Source: Perkinsus marinus ATCC 50983 (taxonomy: Eukaryota > Perkinsozoa > Perkinsida > Perkinsidae). From it: a stretch of DNA of 64,000 nt. Shown one piece after another: positions 9,503 through 22,100 of this stretch. Positions within the stretch are counted from its first letter, which is position 1; every line of letters begins with the position of its first letter. The notes below the pieces were generated by a model. The model did not search any database and was not told the DNA's origin. It was given only the letters and a program-made list of their open reading frames with translations. Position numbers and translations under genes: made by a program. The stretch is from assembly GCF_000006405.1 (NCBI RefSeq), contig NW_003206658.1, positions 194,176 through 258,175 on the forward strand. Direction: 5' to 3'.

Positions 9503-12500
9503 ATGAGTCAATCAACAGAACACAGTCAGCGACCGCAACGAGAGAGAACTGTTGAAGAGAACGAGAATCTTCTGGAGAAATACAAACGGCGGCCGATGCG
9601 TCGGGAGAATCCTTTCATGCCTGTAGGACCCTTCTGTGATGACGATATGGTCCTGTCTGAAATCTGACTTCTACATTGTGATTGATCATCATCGTGTTGG
9701 AATTCGAATTTCTCCTTAAGAGTCTACCTCGGGATTATAGGAGTTATATGGGAATACGGGTAGAAAAGTCGAACTAAGAAAGAATTTTCATCGACTCCTG
9801 TACATTCAATGTACAGAAATCGATAGAAATTCTTTCCCAAAACTTACTCATGGTTTTCATATTGTCACTAACATACGTGCATATTATCTCAAACTGATAA
9901 TCGATCGCGTCACTGAAAGACCATTCTCTATAGTAGGTCATCGCCGAGGAGACTGAAGAGGAAATTCTTGAGGCGATATCAGCTGGGGAGAACATGTACC
10001 AGCAAGTGTCTCCACGAAGGGGGCCTTCGTGGTACGTCTATGAGGGACTGTCCGTCTGTTGAGCCAACAGTAGCAGGCAGAGATCGATGTAGCTTTGAGA
10101 GACAACGCCCTCCCGGGTCTGATAACAATGGGGAAAATGTTCCTAATGTGATGATGACATTTACATGGGAAACTGATTGAAGAATGTGTTCCTAGCCATA
10201 CGTGGGAGATTCAAAATGAGTTCCCCTCGGGAACACTATAGGTTCCTAGATGACTTTCTGGTAGCAGGTTGGAAAGGCTTAGTACTAAGAAGAATATCAC
10301 TACTGAGGTTGGCAGGGACCTCGAGGCCCTTTACCTGCTGTTTGCTCGTAAGGCTGCATTGAAAGGATCGAACGACTCGAGTACGGACTGCGAAAACTCC
10401 GAGTGGAAAAGCAGAGGATTCTCAGGATCTTCTTTCGTGGCGTATCTCACTGAGCAGCTCACGAGTCCTCACGATGTGAATCGAGTTGTTATAGTGAAGT
10501 ACCGCAACCGACAGAAGTGTCAGTCACGGCGATCATTCGATATCAGATATCTCCACGTTCTGGGCATCACCGATTATTCATCAGCATCCTTGTTCGGCAA
10601 GAGCCCCACAGGCTTGCAACTGCTGGTCCAAACTCTGTCGAGAGAAAAGGCCTTACACCAGTACGATAGAACGATTCTCGGGTTTGGCTGCTGCATTGAC
10701 GCATTCACTATAGTCATTTATGATACTCGCCGTTTGATCTTGTTCCTGTATGCACTGTTGAAACTAGGCATACTACTCAAGTACTGGAGGCGTCTCATTC
10801 ACACCTTCACTGTCGTTACCTAGTAGTAGTGTAGTTGGTTGGTTTCCAATCTACTTCAGCTATCAGCCGCAGCTCAGCCTCAGCTGTTCAGGTATCTGCC
10901 TTTTGCAATACTCTGTCTGGTTGATGATGATCTCTCTCGACGGTATATACTCGATCATGGCATGGACAAATTAATAGCACTGATGGACGATGAGCACGTG
11001 AAGGTGAGCTCTTTAAAGTGGTGTTCACTCTTCTCAGCTGAACTCAGGAGTTTCCTCGCTAGTTATAGGAGTCTATACACGAATTCGTTAGAATTTTCTG
11101 CAATTTTTCATTTTATCACCGGCACATGTAGTTGACCATGTGCATATTTCCCCATACCGCCTCAGGGAGACTCACTCAGCCCTTACTAGGTCCAACAACG
11201 TGTTTGTGTGGCCTTGAGCTCTCTAGCAGTACACGAGGACGGTGCTGCACAAATTGCTGCGAGATGGGACAAAGTCGTTGATCTGTGGTCCAACCTTGCG
11301 ACAACTCCTACGACTGAAGAAAGCATATCGCCTCTTCCCTATCTGAGCTCTACTATATGTAAGGATGCCCATCCGCCTCTACTATACCGTCTCTCGGGCT
11401 GCGCCCCAGATCGTAGGGATTAACCTCTAATACTCCTCTGCCTTCAGGCTTTCTAATGCAGCATCGCTCAACGCAGGAAGTTTTACTCCATAATGCAGCT
11501 CTCAACTTCATCGTGAATACAATACAGACAACAGCATCTCACAGTGAAACGGCGATCGCAGTACGTGCATGCTCCTATCTGTCTCGCTCAATCAGCGGTG
11601 AAGACCCCCACTGGTGCACCAGAGTGGGCATAGATAACGCCACCACGAAATGGCAGAAATGTTCTCCGATGCACAACTCCACAAGCCTGGCCCATTGACT
11701 CAGGCTCTCCCTTGGATATCGGCGGCTCTCTCTAGTCTGGCCGTCTACCCCAGCAACCACGAAGTTATGTCAACCGCTAGTGTGGCCAATGCACTGCATT
11801 CAATGGCAATCTCTGACATCCCCGAAGTAAACTCGAAATATCAAAATCCGTTCCTCCCTAGTGGAGACTCATCAGCATACTTTCGATGTAGGTGCGCCTG
11901 AATGCGGCATGGACGTTTGCCCTGCTGGCGACCAATCAAGACACCACTGCATACAACCCTTCATTAGTCAGCTGGGTCCGCGACCTACTACTCCTTAATA
12001 CAGGGGATGGTTCAGCACAACCAAAAGTCATCGCGCTGGTGAACGTCGCCTTTGCGCAGTTGTCCGATCCGGAGACTTCCGCGTCGTAACGGGCCACAGG
12101 ACTGTCTCCAGAGAATAACGATAGACTTTCAGATCTCCCCAGGCCTCAGCAGCTCAGCTAGGCAAGGTCAAGAATGAAGCAATGGAAGCCTTCACAGAAC
12201 TGTTGGAAAGCGATGACGTGCTCCGCTTAGAACTAGTGAGAGCCTTTGTATTACACCATAGACGGAAAAACCATTGACCAGGTTGAAGCCTTGTTAAAGT
12301 TGGCTCGAAGCTCGGTTGCTCGCCAGCGTCTTGACGCACTCAACTTGATATCGTTTGTCTATCTCCACACTGACCATGCAAAGGCCGTGGTGAGGCTACT
12401 ACTTACGAGGGACCTCTCTGAGTGGAAGCCTCTATAGATCGCTCGAGGAGGAGTAGAACTGCTGGCAAACCTGTGTTGGTCCTCGGACGATGATAACGTT

Positions 12501-15500
12501 CAACTAGCGTGCTCAAAGTACCCCTGTGATTCGATCGAGATTGACTGAGAGTCCCTTGTCACTAGGAGCCTGCTACGCCTCGTTATATCTGGCCAGCTCG
12601 CCGATTGTATCAAGCTGCAGGATTCCCTCCTACGGAGTCTTCTTATACTTACCGACGTTCGTTCCGGCGCAATTCGCCGCAGCGCCATCACGGCGATATG
12701 GGTGTTGGCGAGTACGTAGGCCGGGGGGAGGAGAAACTTTGCCCTCAACGCATCTCCGATATCAGCATGTTGCCCTCCGGGTTGATAAGATCTAACACAT
12801 ACTTCTATATTCATCCACCGATTCAGCTAGCTCATTATTAATAATAACAACGCCCATCGCAGACCTGGTCAGAGTATAGTAGTTCTGCAGGGCGCATGCC
12901 TTGTGGACTGAGGGAAGACCTGACTTCTACCATGCGTGCTGAATTGATCGACACACCGTCGGACTCGCTCAAGTCAGTGCTGACCGAGAGCGCGAGAGAT
13001 GACCATCCCGGAGTCACCACAACGCTGGTTATACCGAGAAAATAACGCGAGCTGATCGCAGTGTTATGTTGCTGGCTTTCAGTCGCCTCGACAGGCCGCG
13101 ATCGCCTGCCTTGTTGCTCTCACACGTGATTCTGGAGTAGACACACAGCATCGTATATTGAACGATCTGGAGAAGCTAATCGTAAAGGGTTGACCACAGC
13201 TGAAGACTCTTGATACATCTCTGGCAGGAGCACAAGGACCTTGGCCGGCTCGCTCGAATGTGCATAGTTCGAGCCTTATCGGCCTTGCACCAATCGACCA
13301 ACGAGGATATCCATCAGCGAGTTTTCGACACTTCTAGCAGCCTCTGCAAGCTGTTGCAAAGCCAGAGCGAAGAGGTGAAGCCGAAAGTCTCGTCCGGTTA
13401 TTGCGTATCCCTACTCTGTGTGCCAGGATGTAGTCGGCACGGTGGAGCCGCTAGTGCAGTGTGCTCAAGGCTGGATAGACTGCATTACCGACCATGAGCG
13501 GCCAGTTGTTGTGAGGAAGCATGCCATCACTTTACTAAGGTGTGTTCTGCATGCTATTAACCTGTCTAGGTTGACAGCAGTGCTGCAGGGCACTACTCTC
13601 CCACCAGCATAAACAGCCGACTTGTATTTCGGGCCCGCTATGTGCACTAGTCGGATCACCCAACGTAATGGAGGCTATCCTTCAGTGCGGTGTCGACCCC
13701 CGTTGGACATGGTCAGCTTACTCCCATTCGTGGCTTCCAACCACTTGCCAGGCACCTGCTCCTGACGGCTATTGCCTCCCCCCATTCTCCCTACTCGTTC
13801 GGTCTAGTTTGTTCGTATACTCTCATCCTCGAGCAAATCATCGATGATGTCAGCCGAGAAGTATTCATCTTATAGCGCATCTTATGGACAGCATGTCAAG
13901 GCAGATACAAGCAGAGATCGAGTCCCGCTGTTCGGATGTCATGGCGCTAGTGCCACCACTATGCTCGGTGGGCTGGGTATGATCGCCTCTCTCGTCTGAC
14001 TCCGCTGCAGGCCCTGGATCGAGCACGCTCCTGGCCTAGAGTGCTAGCCTTGCTCATACCACGCCGATTGAAACTCGTAACGCTGCTCAAAACTGTCAGG
14101 AACCATTTTGATACCGACACTGTAGACAGAACACTCCGTGTGATAGTCTCTGTGCTGGGCTATACCCGTGAAGGGATGGTCAGCAGTGACTATGAACTAG
14201 TGGCTGACGAGGTCCTTGCTATTGTTACATCTCCCAGTTCTGACAACCTGCACGAAGGTGTTGGTTTGCTTCAAGAGCTCGCCAGAGTGGAGGCCTCGAG
14301 GACCGTCGTACACCAAAAGGGGCTCGTTGACTTGCCACTGCTCGATTCAATGCTCACTAAGGCTTCTCAGCGAACCATGTCGAGACTGTTTACATTCCTA
14401 CAGCTGTGCTCGACATCTACAGACATCGTGGATCACTTGACGAGCCCCACACTGCTGAATAGTATGCTAAATAGTCTGCACTGTGCGACTGTCCAGGATG
14501 GACTCCTATGTATCATGGGCTTTCTCTACGAGCTCGCTCATAGACACGACGTTGCATCCTTGTTGAGAGAAGAGTCCTCAGCGCGGAAGATCTTTTCTGC
14601 ATTGGACCGAGGGAGCCCTTCAGTTTGTCGTCGCACTATTGAGCTCATCTCCGTCCTGGGCCGAAGAGAGCCGTCATTTTGGAGGCTTCTGGTCGACTCG
14701 ATCGACGATCGTCCTTCGGCATTGGACTCTCTCTGCCACTTGGCGATCGAAGGTCCTCGTTCGGTGAAGTCACACGCTGCTTGGCTTATCTCTAGTCTAG
14801 CAAACTACGACGAGTCAGAGGCCGCCCATACCTTGGCGCTAGTGGGAGCCTTAGTGCGGCTATTGAATGCCAATCACGGGGATCCTACTGTGCTCGAGCA
14901 TGCCCTGTGGGGCCTCACTCAGATCTGCTTGGATAGTGACGAAGTCGTGGATGGACTCCTCACTATGGGCGTACCGTCTATAGTCTGCAACCTGCAGAGT
15001 GACAGAGACTGGTACGCACTTGGTCGTATGCCTCTGTGGAATTGCTCGAGGGTTCTATCAGGACTGGCGTTCAAGGGCAACGCATGCGAGCCGTGGCTCA
15101 TCTTGCGACCAGCGAGAGGCTAAAGGCGGATATGCTCGTTAACACTGCTGTTCTCCGTATACTTGCTCAGGAGCTGGAAACTACCCCGCGGGTGGGCGAT
15201 GGGGACAGCTGTGTGACTCACTAAGTGATGCAGGCTAATGCAGCTGTCGGTTGCATCGCAAACCTCGCCAGGGGAGCCCCTGAGGTCGGCGAGGAGCTCT
15301 GCCTACTGCGGGTGCTCCCAAGGCTTATATCTTTGGTTCAGTGAGATGCTGTTTATTGTATATCGCGCGAAAATTATACCATCCCAGGCTGAACATGAGC
15401 GCAATTGCGGTTGAAGCCATAGCAGAGCTGGCTCTAGCGCCAGTGATAGTGGAAGAATTGATGAGATTAGATGCCATTGAGGGTAGGGGTAGCGCAGTGT

Positions 15501-16107
15501 CACCCATGAGCTATGGCAAGCTCATCTGTGCAGGTCTTCTGTCGTGCACTCATCGCCTCCTGGATAATTATCAAACTGGTACCAAAATCCCCAATTCCGA
15601 ATCGGAGACAGGTGGATGGCCTCGCGCTCCGGCAAAGTGTGCCTTGACTTGCGTTAGATCCCCCGATGATACAACCCGGAGCGTACGAAGAGGAGGACGA
15701 CGTTTACATTCCCCTAGTCGTGGCGAGCCTTATCAACCGCATCGCACGGGTGGCCGCGATCACATTGGAAATTGTGATGTCGTCCGGTCAGTTCAATGCA
15801 GCCTCCCGAGATGCTGTCCTGGTCTGTGGCGGCGTAGAGATCATTGTGAGAGTGGCTGATTGTGGCAGAAGTGACTCTCGTACGATGCTCGAGGTGAAGT
15901 CCTCTTTCCTGGTGGGTTAGAGGACGGCCTCTTTAGGTTATCTCATCGATCCGCGTTCTTGGTCGAGACGGCGGCTCGACAGGGCTGGCAGAGAGCGGAG
16001 CCATGAGCATTCTATATTCGGCTATACACGAGCGGCCTAGGCATGCCACTGTGAAGGAGGAAGCTGAACTGACATTGAGGACCCTCCCGGTCGACCTCCA
16101 AGAGTGA
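9503..16107 (+). CDS. large armadillo-repeat protein, multi-exon
   Basis: At least a dozen exons in a consistent frame. Exon 1 (from 9503) begins MSQSTEHSQRPQRERTVEEN and has a basic patch KYKRRPMRREN, reminiscent of an importin-beta-binding tail. Exon 2 holds EETEEEILEAISAGENMYQQ. Exon 3 (from about 10269) has RDLEALYLLFARKAALKG. Later exons are typical helical repeats: VCVALSSLAVHEDG (about 11190), LNAAWTFALLATNQDT (11894), IARGGVELLANLCWSSDD (about 12440), and a 360-codon block at 14041-15123 with HAAWLISSLANYDESEA and LEHALWGLTQICLDSDE. The last exon runs VISSIRVLGRDGG to TLPVDLQE with a stop at 16105-16107. A donor overlapping that stop could extend the protein to 16295. It is much longer than importin alpha (about 530 residues), so I call only the ARM fold, a protein-binding scaffold. 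One intron (12236-12261) is 26 nt. Confidence 0.65.
9718..9895 (+). repeat. degenerate family B element, copy B0
   Basis: Recognised only weakly (ATTATAGGAGTT, ACGGGTAGAAAAGT, TTTTCATATTGTCACTAAC). It lies in the first intron of the armadillo gene. Confidence 0.4.
10096..10250 (-). repeat. family C element, inverted, in ARM-gene intron
   Basis: Reverse-complement copy of the 8539-8690 element (AGACAACGCCCTCCCGGG at the left, TTCCTAGCCATACGTGGG at the right). It fills most of the second intron (about 10028-10268). Confidence 0.8.
11021..11160 (+). repeat. family B element, copy B2, occupying an ARM-gene intron
   Basis: Contains TTCTCAGCTGAACTCAGG, ACGAATTCG and ACATGTAGTTGACCATGTGC with CCCATACCG. 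The host intron runs about 11004-11189 (GTGAGC donor, ACTAG acceptor), so the element makes up about three quarters of it. Confidence 0.85.
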
Positions 16108-16349
16108 GAAGTGTGTTCTTGGTCGTTGATGAAATTGACTGGTCTCATGTTCTGTTCATGAACGCATCATGTAGGTGCTACTGGCGAATTGTGGAGAAGC
16201 ACGAGAATGATGAAAGGGTAGATGCGGTAGATGGCCGCATAAGAGCAACTGTTTGTATGTGGCTGTTTAGGACGAGGAGATGCAGAGTTGGATGAGGCCT
16301 GTGAGAGATAGGCGGAAGTCTCCTGTCGAGGGGTGAGGAATTTGTTGAA

Positions 16350-16490
16350 GTTTATGTTGGCTTTCCTCAGCTAAGTCCAGGAGTTTACATACAAATTCGC
16401 TTACAAGTGTACAGGAACCAAAGAGAAATTCCCTAGAATTTTCGTCTTGTCACCAGTGTGCTCTGACCATGTACATATTTTCTCATATCG
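16350..16490 (+). repeat. family B element, copy B3
   Basis: TTTCCTCAGCTAAGTCCAGG, CAAATTCGCTTACAAGTGTA and GACCATGTACATATTTTCTC. It lies downstream of the armadillo gene. Confidence 0.7.
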
Positions 16491-19151
16491 TTTTCCATAG
16501 CTCCGATGGTGGCTGGGCAGGTGGGAGCCAGGGAACAACCCGGCGGAGGATGCTGACGGCCCTGGCTCGGGACAAGACACTAGGGGAGAGGAATACCACG
16601 TCGCCTCTCGTTTTGAGGATTCTTCAGGTGGGAGAGGTATAGCTTAGCGAACCCTGGAAGTAGAGCGAGGCGCGTTGGTCACATACTGTCAGGTGCGCAC
16701 CGGCATCGGGAAGCGAAGAATGTATCATGGTCTCGACCACATGTATCTAAGCAAGGTAGGAGTATGTGTGAATTTGGTACGTAAATGTGGAAAATGTGTT
16801 TTATTTCCCCCGTGATTAATCACATTCGCCTTGACAGTGTATTGCAGTGTCAATATGTGGTGCGAAATAACTAGTGCGATAAAACGATAACTCTTTTGAT
16901 AGCTACAACTTTGGCAATCTGTTCTGCGTTGACCTAGGTGTGATAACTTAATATGTGATACTCATTAACCCACATTTCTCCCATAAGCATTTCGGATTCA
17001 CACGTCCTATAGAGGCGGTTGTTCGAGTCGCTGCTATCGGTGGTAGCAGTGCTTGTTCGTAGATGCTGCCCGATCGGAGACTCGGCACTCTCCCAGAGGC
17101 TCGCGGCCTAGTCATGCGTCTTGAAGATGCGCAGATTTGGCAACAGTCGTTAATCACATGATGATCCCATACCAATCGAAAGCTCCTACCGGGAGTATCC
17201 CACAATACTGGCTACTGGCAATTTCCAGCATGGTTTAGGACTAAAATTCCAGGTGTCTGATTTTGAGTCTTGCGTTGAACCTAGTAGTACTTCATATGTG
17301 GATAGGTTCATTTTCGAGTGGCGTCTCGCTCTGAGTAGCGTCTCAAACAACTTACCTCAGCGATTCATACTTATGTCAAAGCATTTTTACTCTGCCGTAT
17401 CGTTTTTCTCGAGACAGGGCTCCAACGATTACTGAGGAGAGATTGGCTCTTGATGGACTGGGAGGGAGAAATATTGCGCGAGAGGATGCGTGCCAGGTTA
17501 TCTATCGAAAGGTCCCCGGATCTATTCCTTTTCCTTTTAATTCTAGTTGCAATTATTTTTCACGCAGTGCGAGGTGTACGATGTGATGGGCGAGCGCAAC
17601 TTCTACAGAGCATCTTGGGGCAGTTTCCACGATGATGATGTAACTGTCAGGTCCCTGAAGATATCTATCTCATTCTTGTAGTGATTAGTGCGAGTCCTAG
17701 TGCATGAGTATCACTCTGGAATTATTTCAGCATTCACTTGCCTTATTCTTAATTGACGAGTGGTTAAGTACCGGCTTCGACCCTATACGAAGTCACCGCG
17801 CTGGCCAACATACTCTGTCGGAGAATGTTACCATGGTGTTTGCTCAAACTGTCGATTTTACGTACATAGAACAGCAAAGAGAGGATGAGTGAACCAGTTG
17901 GGTTTAGTGTGACGTATGACTGTTCGGGTATCTTAGCGAGATCAGTTCCTATGAGGTGATATTCTAGTAGATTCATCAGGCGTGAGTTCACATCGCTGAA
18001 TCATATCGTGCGAGGATGAGACCGGTTACGAGCTGGAGAATTATGAATGCCAAATTTGATGGTACTCGAAATCAAAGCATAGGGCTGGTGTACAGCAGCC
18101 ACGGTATGGTCTTGTCGATTGTGTATTATTCCCCCCTAGGTAGTTTCCTCATTATCCTAGCATTAAAGCTTTCTTGGAGGTTTACCATCACTGTCACTCT
18201 CTACTGATGTAACAGTATACTATATAGTGTCTTTTAGATCGGCTTCGGGAAATCAACCATTCGGTGTGATGATATCCGGCTCGCCACTCTCTGGACACAA
18301 CTCGTTGATTGGTGGTGTCATAGTGATTACAGACTAAGTGCAAAATAATGAATGAATTAGCCTTAAATGGGAAACTAGGCTGAGCAGTAAGGAAGCGAAT
18401 GTACTCCCGACGACAATTGCCTCTAGGGTATACCTAGATTGCAGATAGGCTTTGGAGTATCTTGAGATATCCGAAACGGCGACCGACGGAGCGGTGCACT
18501 TCACGATACGGTGTAATTGTTGATACTTGTCATCCATCGACGTCGGTTGGGGATGGAATTTCTAAAAACTGTTGTTGACCGCAACTCTCTGATAATCATC
18601 ACATACGTAGCCAGAGAGAACGTAGGAAGTACTATCGCATCAACGGCGAGGAAGGGGTCTGATTTTCGCGGACTGGAGTACTCCCAAGTAATCATGGTTG
18701 TAATAGCATCGACGTTGAATAACATATTATCGCATATATAACTTGATATTTTCGGTTAGTAAAATGCTGTAGTTCTGCTGGAGAAAACTCCTTTTTCTCT
18801 ACGTTCCTAGTGGGGAAACTCCTGAACTCAACTGCGAAAAACTAATATAAAGTCTAACACTACTGTGCCCTTTCAGCAGCATCGGTAGCGTTGCATATGT
18901 AGCCGATATGTTTGGGCTCAATGACACTTTGCATGCAATAGCTCTTCGGCTGGTTTCTGTGAGGATTATGGATCTTTCGTGTGTGATCGTTGAGGCCCTT
19001 CCTAACGATGCGGTTTCGGACGCCCGAGGCATCCACTAATGCGGTATCAGTTTGGTGTTGTGTTGAGTATTTATTATTAACCTCTCATACCACACCTTCC
19101 TCAACTCTCAAGGGTTATACGTTCTCTTGATTCTGCTACCCAGCTTAATAA
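16491..19151. other. probable exons of an unidentified + strand gene; weak family B remnant
   Basis: Coding-like patches occur but were not assembled into a gene. The best joins TEERLALDGLGGRNIARE and ACQVIYRK (about 17430-17511) through a GT-AG intron to CEVYDVMGERNFYRASWGSF (about 17569-17649). Another open segment at 17253 reads DRFIFEWRLALSSVSNN. A damaged family B remnant in inverse orientation is at 18779-18840. Function unknown. Confidence 0.3.
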
Positions 19152-22100
19152 ATGCGGAATCATTTGATCAATTTGAGCACCTCCACGTCCTCGTCGTTCC
19201 ACTCGCTAGCTCAAGCGACAGTACCGAGGCTGTCGGCTAGGTCTCTGGCACAGTCGATGCAACAAGTAGAAGAGGCGATCAAGGAAGGGCCTGTCGCTCT
19301 GGCTCTGTTGGTGACTCACAACGAAGATGTGGTAATAATAATGGTGACACGTTCTGTGTGTCACCACGCAGTGTTGAAACATATGCTCGATTTCCTCAGC
19401 AATAATAGAAGTTTACAAATGGCTTTGGTTAGGAGTGTACAGAAACCCTCAAGAATTTCCCAAAATTTCCCCGCAACTGTCACAGTGTCACCACTACATG
19501 TAGTTGACCATGTGCACAATTTTCTACACTTTTACTATGCGTTATCTTTGCAGAGTTCACTATTAGTAACTTCTTAACGCTAGCGAGTTGTCCAGTTGTA
19601 CTATTCGTTAATGAAGTTAACGTTAGTAGTTAACTTGTCCTTTTTCTACGGTTTGGGAGGCCTCTGCTACACCACCGTGAAAAGGGTGATGTATGTACTC
19701 AGATTGGCGAAATTGAGAAGCCAGTGGTGACGAGGATTGCCGAGGAAACGAGGAGAATGTGTGAGGGCGGAGCGATGCCAGCTCAACAGTTAGGGGAAGT
19801 GTACGGAGTCTTGGCCAGACGGAGGTGATAGGCCGGTTTATGATGGTGTCACCAGTCACCACTATTTCCATAACAGACGTGAATGCCTTCGTGTATCGGA
19901 TGAGATGTTGGAGCAAGTAGCATCGAGACTGACGGACCTCACGGATGAAGGCTTGAGGGACGTCTTTGCTGCGATGGTATATGCAGGGGTGAGTGTGGAA
20001 ATGGAGGGGGCTGCAAGGTTCGAACCTGGGACCTGTTAATCTCGTTGAGTTCTTGAAATTATAAACTCAGAAGAGATAATAGGCTTATCGTGCTTCCAAA
20101 CAGTGGAGTTTCACTCGCTTTACGTGAAGTGGCGTAGAACGATATTTGCGATAGTCGCTGAAAATATATTTTTTCACTAGTGTTGTTTTTATACCACTAG
20201 GGTGAAACTCCATTATAATACCATCACTCTCGTTACTTCAGATCCTCAGTGGTCACGCTCGGCGCTACTACAGAGACCTCTTCATTTGGGTGGCGACTGA
20301 TAGGCTCATTAGGATGCCTCTGCACTGTCAAATTCAAATTGGAAGATCAGCATGTGAGAAGCCTTTCTAATGCTCTACATTTATATTCACCTTTTAGCGT
20401 CTCTGGTTACTCGCATGAAAAAGGAACCGTCGGAGGGCAACGCTGTATGTGCTCTTGCTGGTAGAATTAGTGCTACCTTCTTTGAAGAGGCTGGTCAAGG
20501 GCGCCGATTTGCTGGTCTTAGCCCGACTGAATTGGTAGGAGTTTACTAAATTTTGGAGGGTATAAAATCGTCCACATTTGGAATTTTCGTTGGAGTCTTG
20601 TAAGAATTAAAATATGTTGATATCATTTTGCATAAACGTGAGATCTTACTGTTATCCCTGAGTTTTAGAGATAACAGTGTGGAAGAAAAACATCTCCTTA
20701 TTTCATAGAAGTTAATATTCCCGTAATCTAGTATCGTCATTTTTATACGGCAAAGCGCCTGTAATTGTATTTTCGCAGGAACAGATTCAGTGTTGAAAAA
20801 TATGCACATGGTCAACTAGGGTGTGAAAATTCTGAGAAAGTTTTGGGAAGCTGTTCTACACGTCTGAGCTCAGCTGAGGAAAACGCACATATATTTCAAC
20901 ACTGAACAGGTTGCTCGAGCATGCATCATATTTTCGAAGGTGTACACTTTACAACGGGAGGCAATATCCTCATCAGATTCACGGGTGCTTGCTGGCCTCC
21001 TCACCAGCGGCATCTTGTGTGACGCCGTTGACCATCGAGGCTCGAGGGAAAATGTTCAGAATGCTCAGGCGCTGCGTGAATAGATCTGAGGACGTGGAAA
21101 ACGAGGGTAAGTAATTGGAGGAATAAATGTGCGATGTCCTCAGCTGAGCTCAGGAGTTTACATACGAATTCGAGTAGAAGTGTCGAGTAGACACTTCGAA
21201 GAATTCGAGTCGAGTAGACGCCAAGTAAAATTCCCCAAAAAATTCCTCGGAATTTTCATATGTATTTGCTCATATGCATATTTTCTCCCATACCGTCGTA
21301 CGGGAGTCCTTGATTTCAGATATGGACGGAGGTGAAGTATGTGGCGATGGTGAGAGAGCGTCACGTTCGAATCGTCATGAAGCGGCGTCTATCAGCGAGC
21401 TAAGGCTCGTTCCGGAGATACTAAGGCGAATAGGTTAGTTGGAGATTGACTTGCTGTTTTTTTGTTATTTTTTGTTATTTTTTGTTATTTTTTTTTATTT
21501 TCTGGTATTTTTTGTTATTTTTTGATATTTTTTATTTTTTCATTTTTTCTATTTTTTTTATTTTTTAATTTTTTTTAAGGACTAACGATACAAGCACATG
21601 CAAGATGAGCAGATCAACAGTTCATAAGACTTCTCATAATATTCCTGAATTCTGCGTGATCGAGGTAAAAGTATCATTTTGATGATACCACCCACTGAGT
21701 TAATCTTGTGAGAGTCACGCGCCATGTTGTGAGTGAACAGTGCTGGAGGAATATATCTTTGCTTTCCTCAGTCGAGTCCAGAATTTCCCTAGCATAAATT
21801 CGGGTAGAAGTGTATAAAAAACAATAAGAATTTTCTCAATTTTCCTCAAAATTTTCACAATTGTAACCTTCACATGTAGTTGACCATGTGCATAGTTTCC
21901 CACACCATCAGTAATAGTGGTTATTGATAACCATGTGTGAGTCACTCAGTTCTTTGTTGTCTTCGTTGTTGTTGTTGTATATGTTGTATATATTGAATAT
22001 ACATATTGTTGTTGTTGTTGTTGTTGTTGTATATGTTGTTATTGTTGCTGTTGTTGTTGTATATGTTGTTGTATATGTTGTTGTATATGTTGTTATTGTT

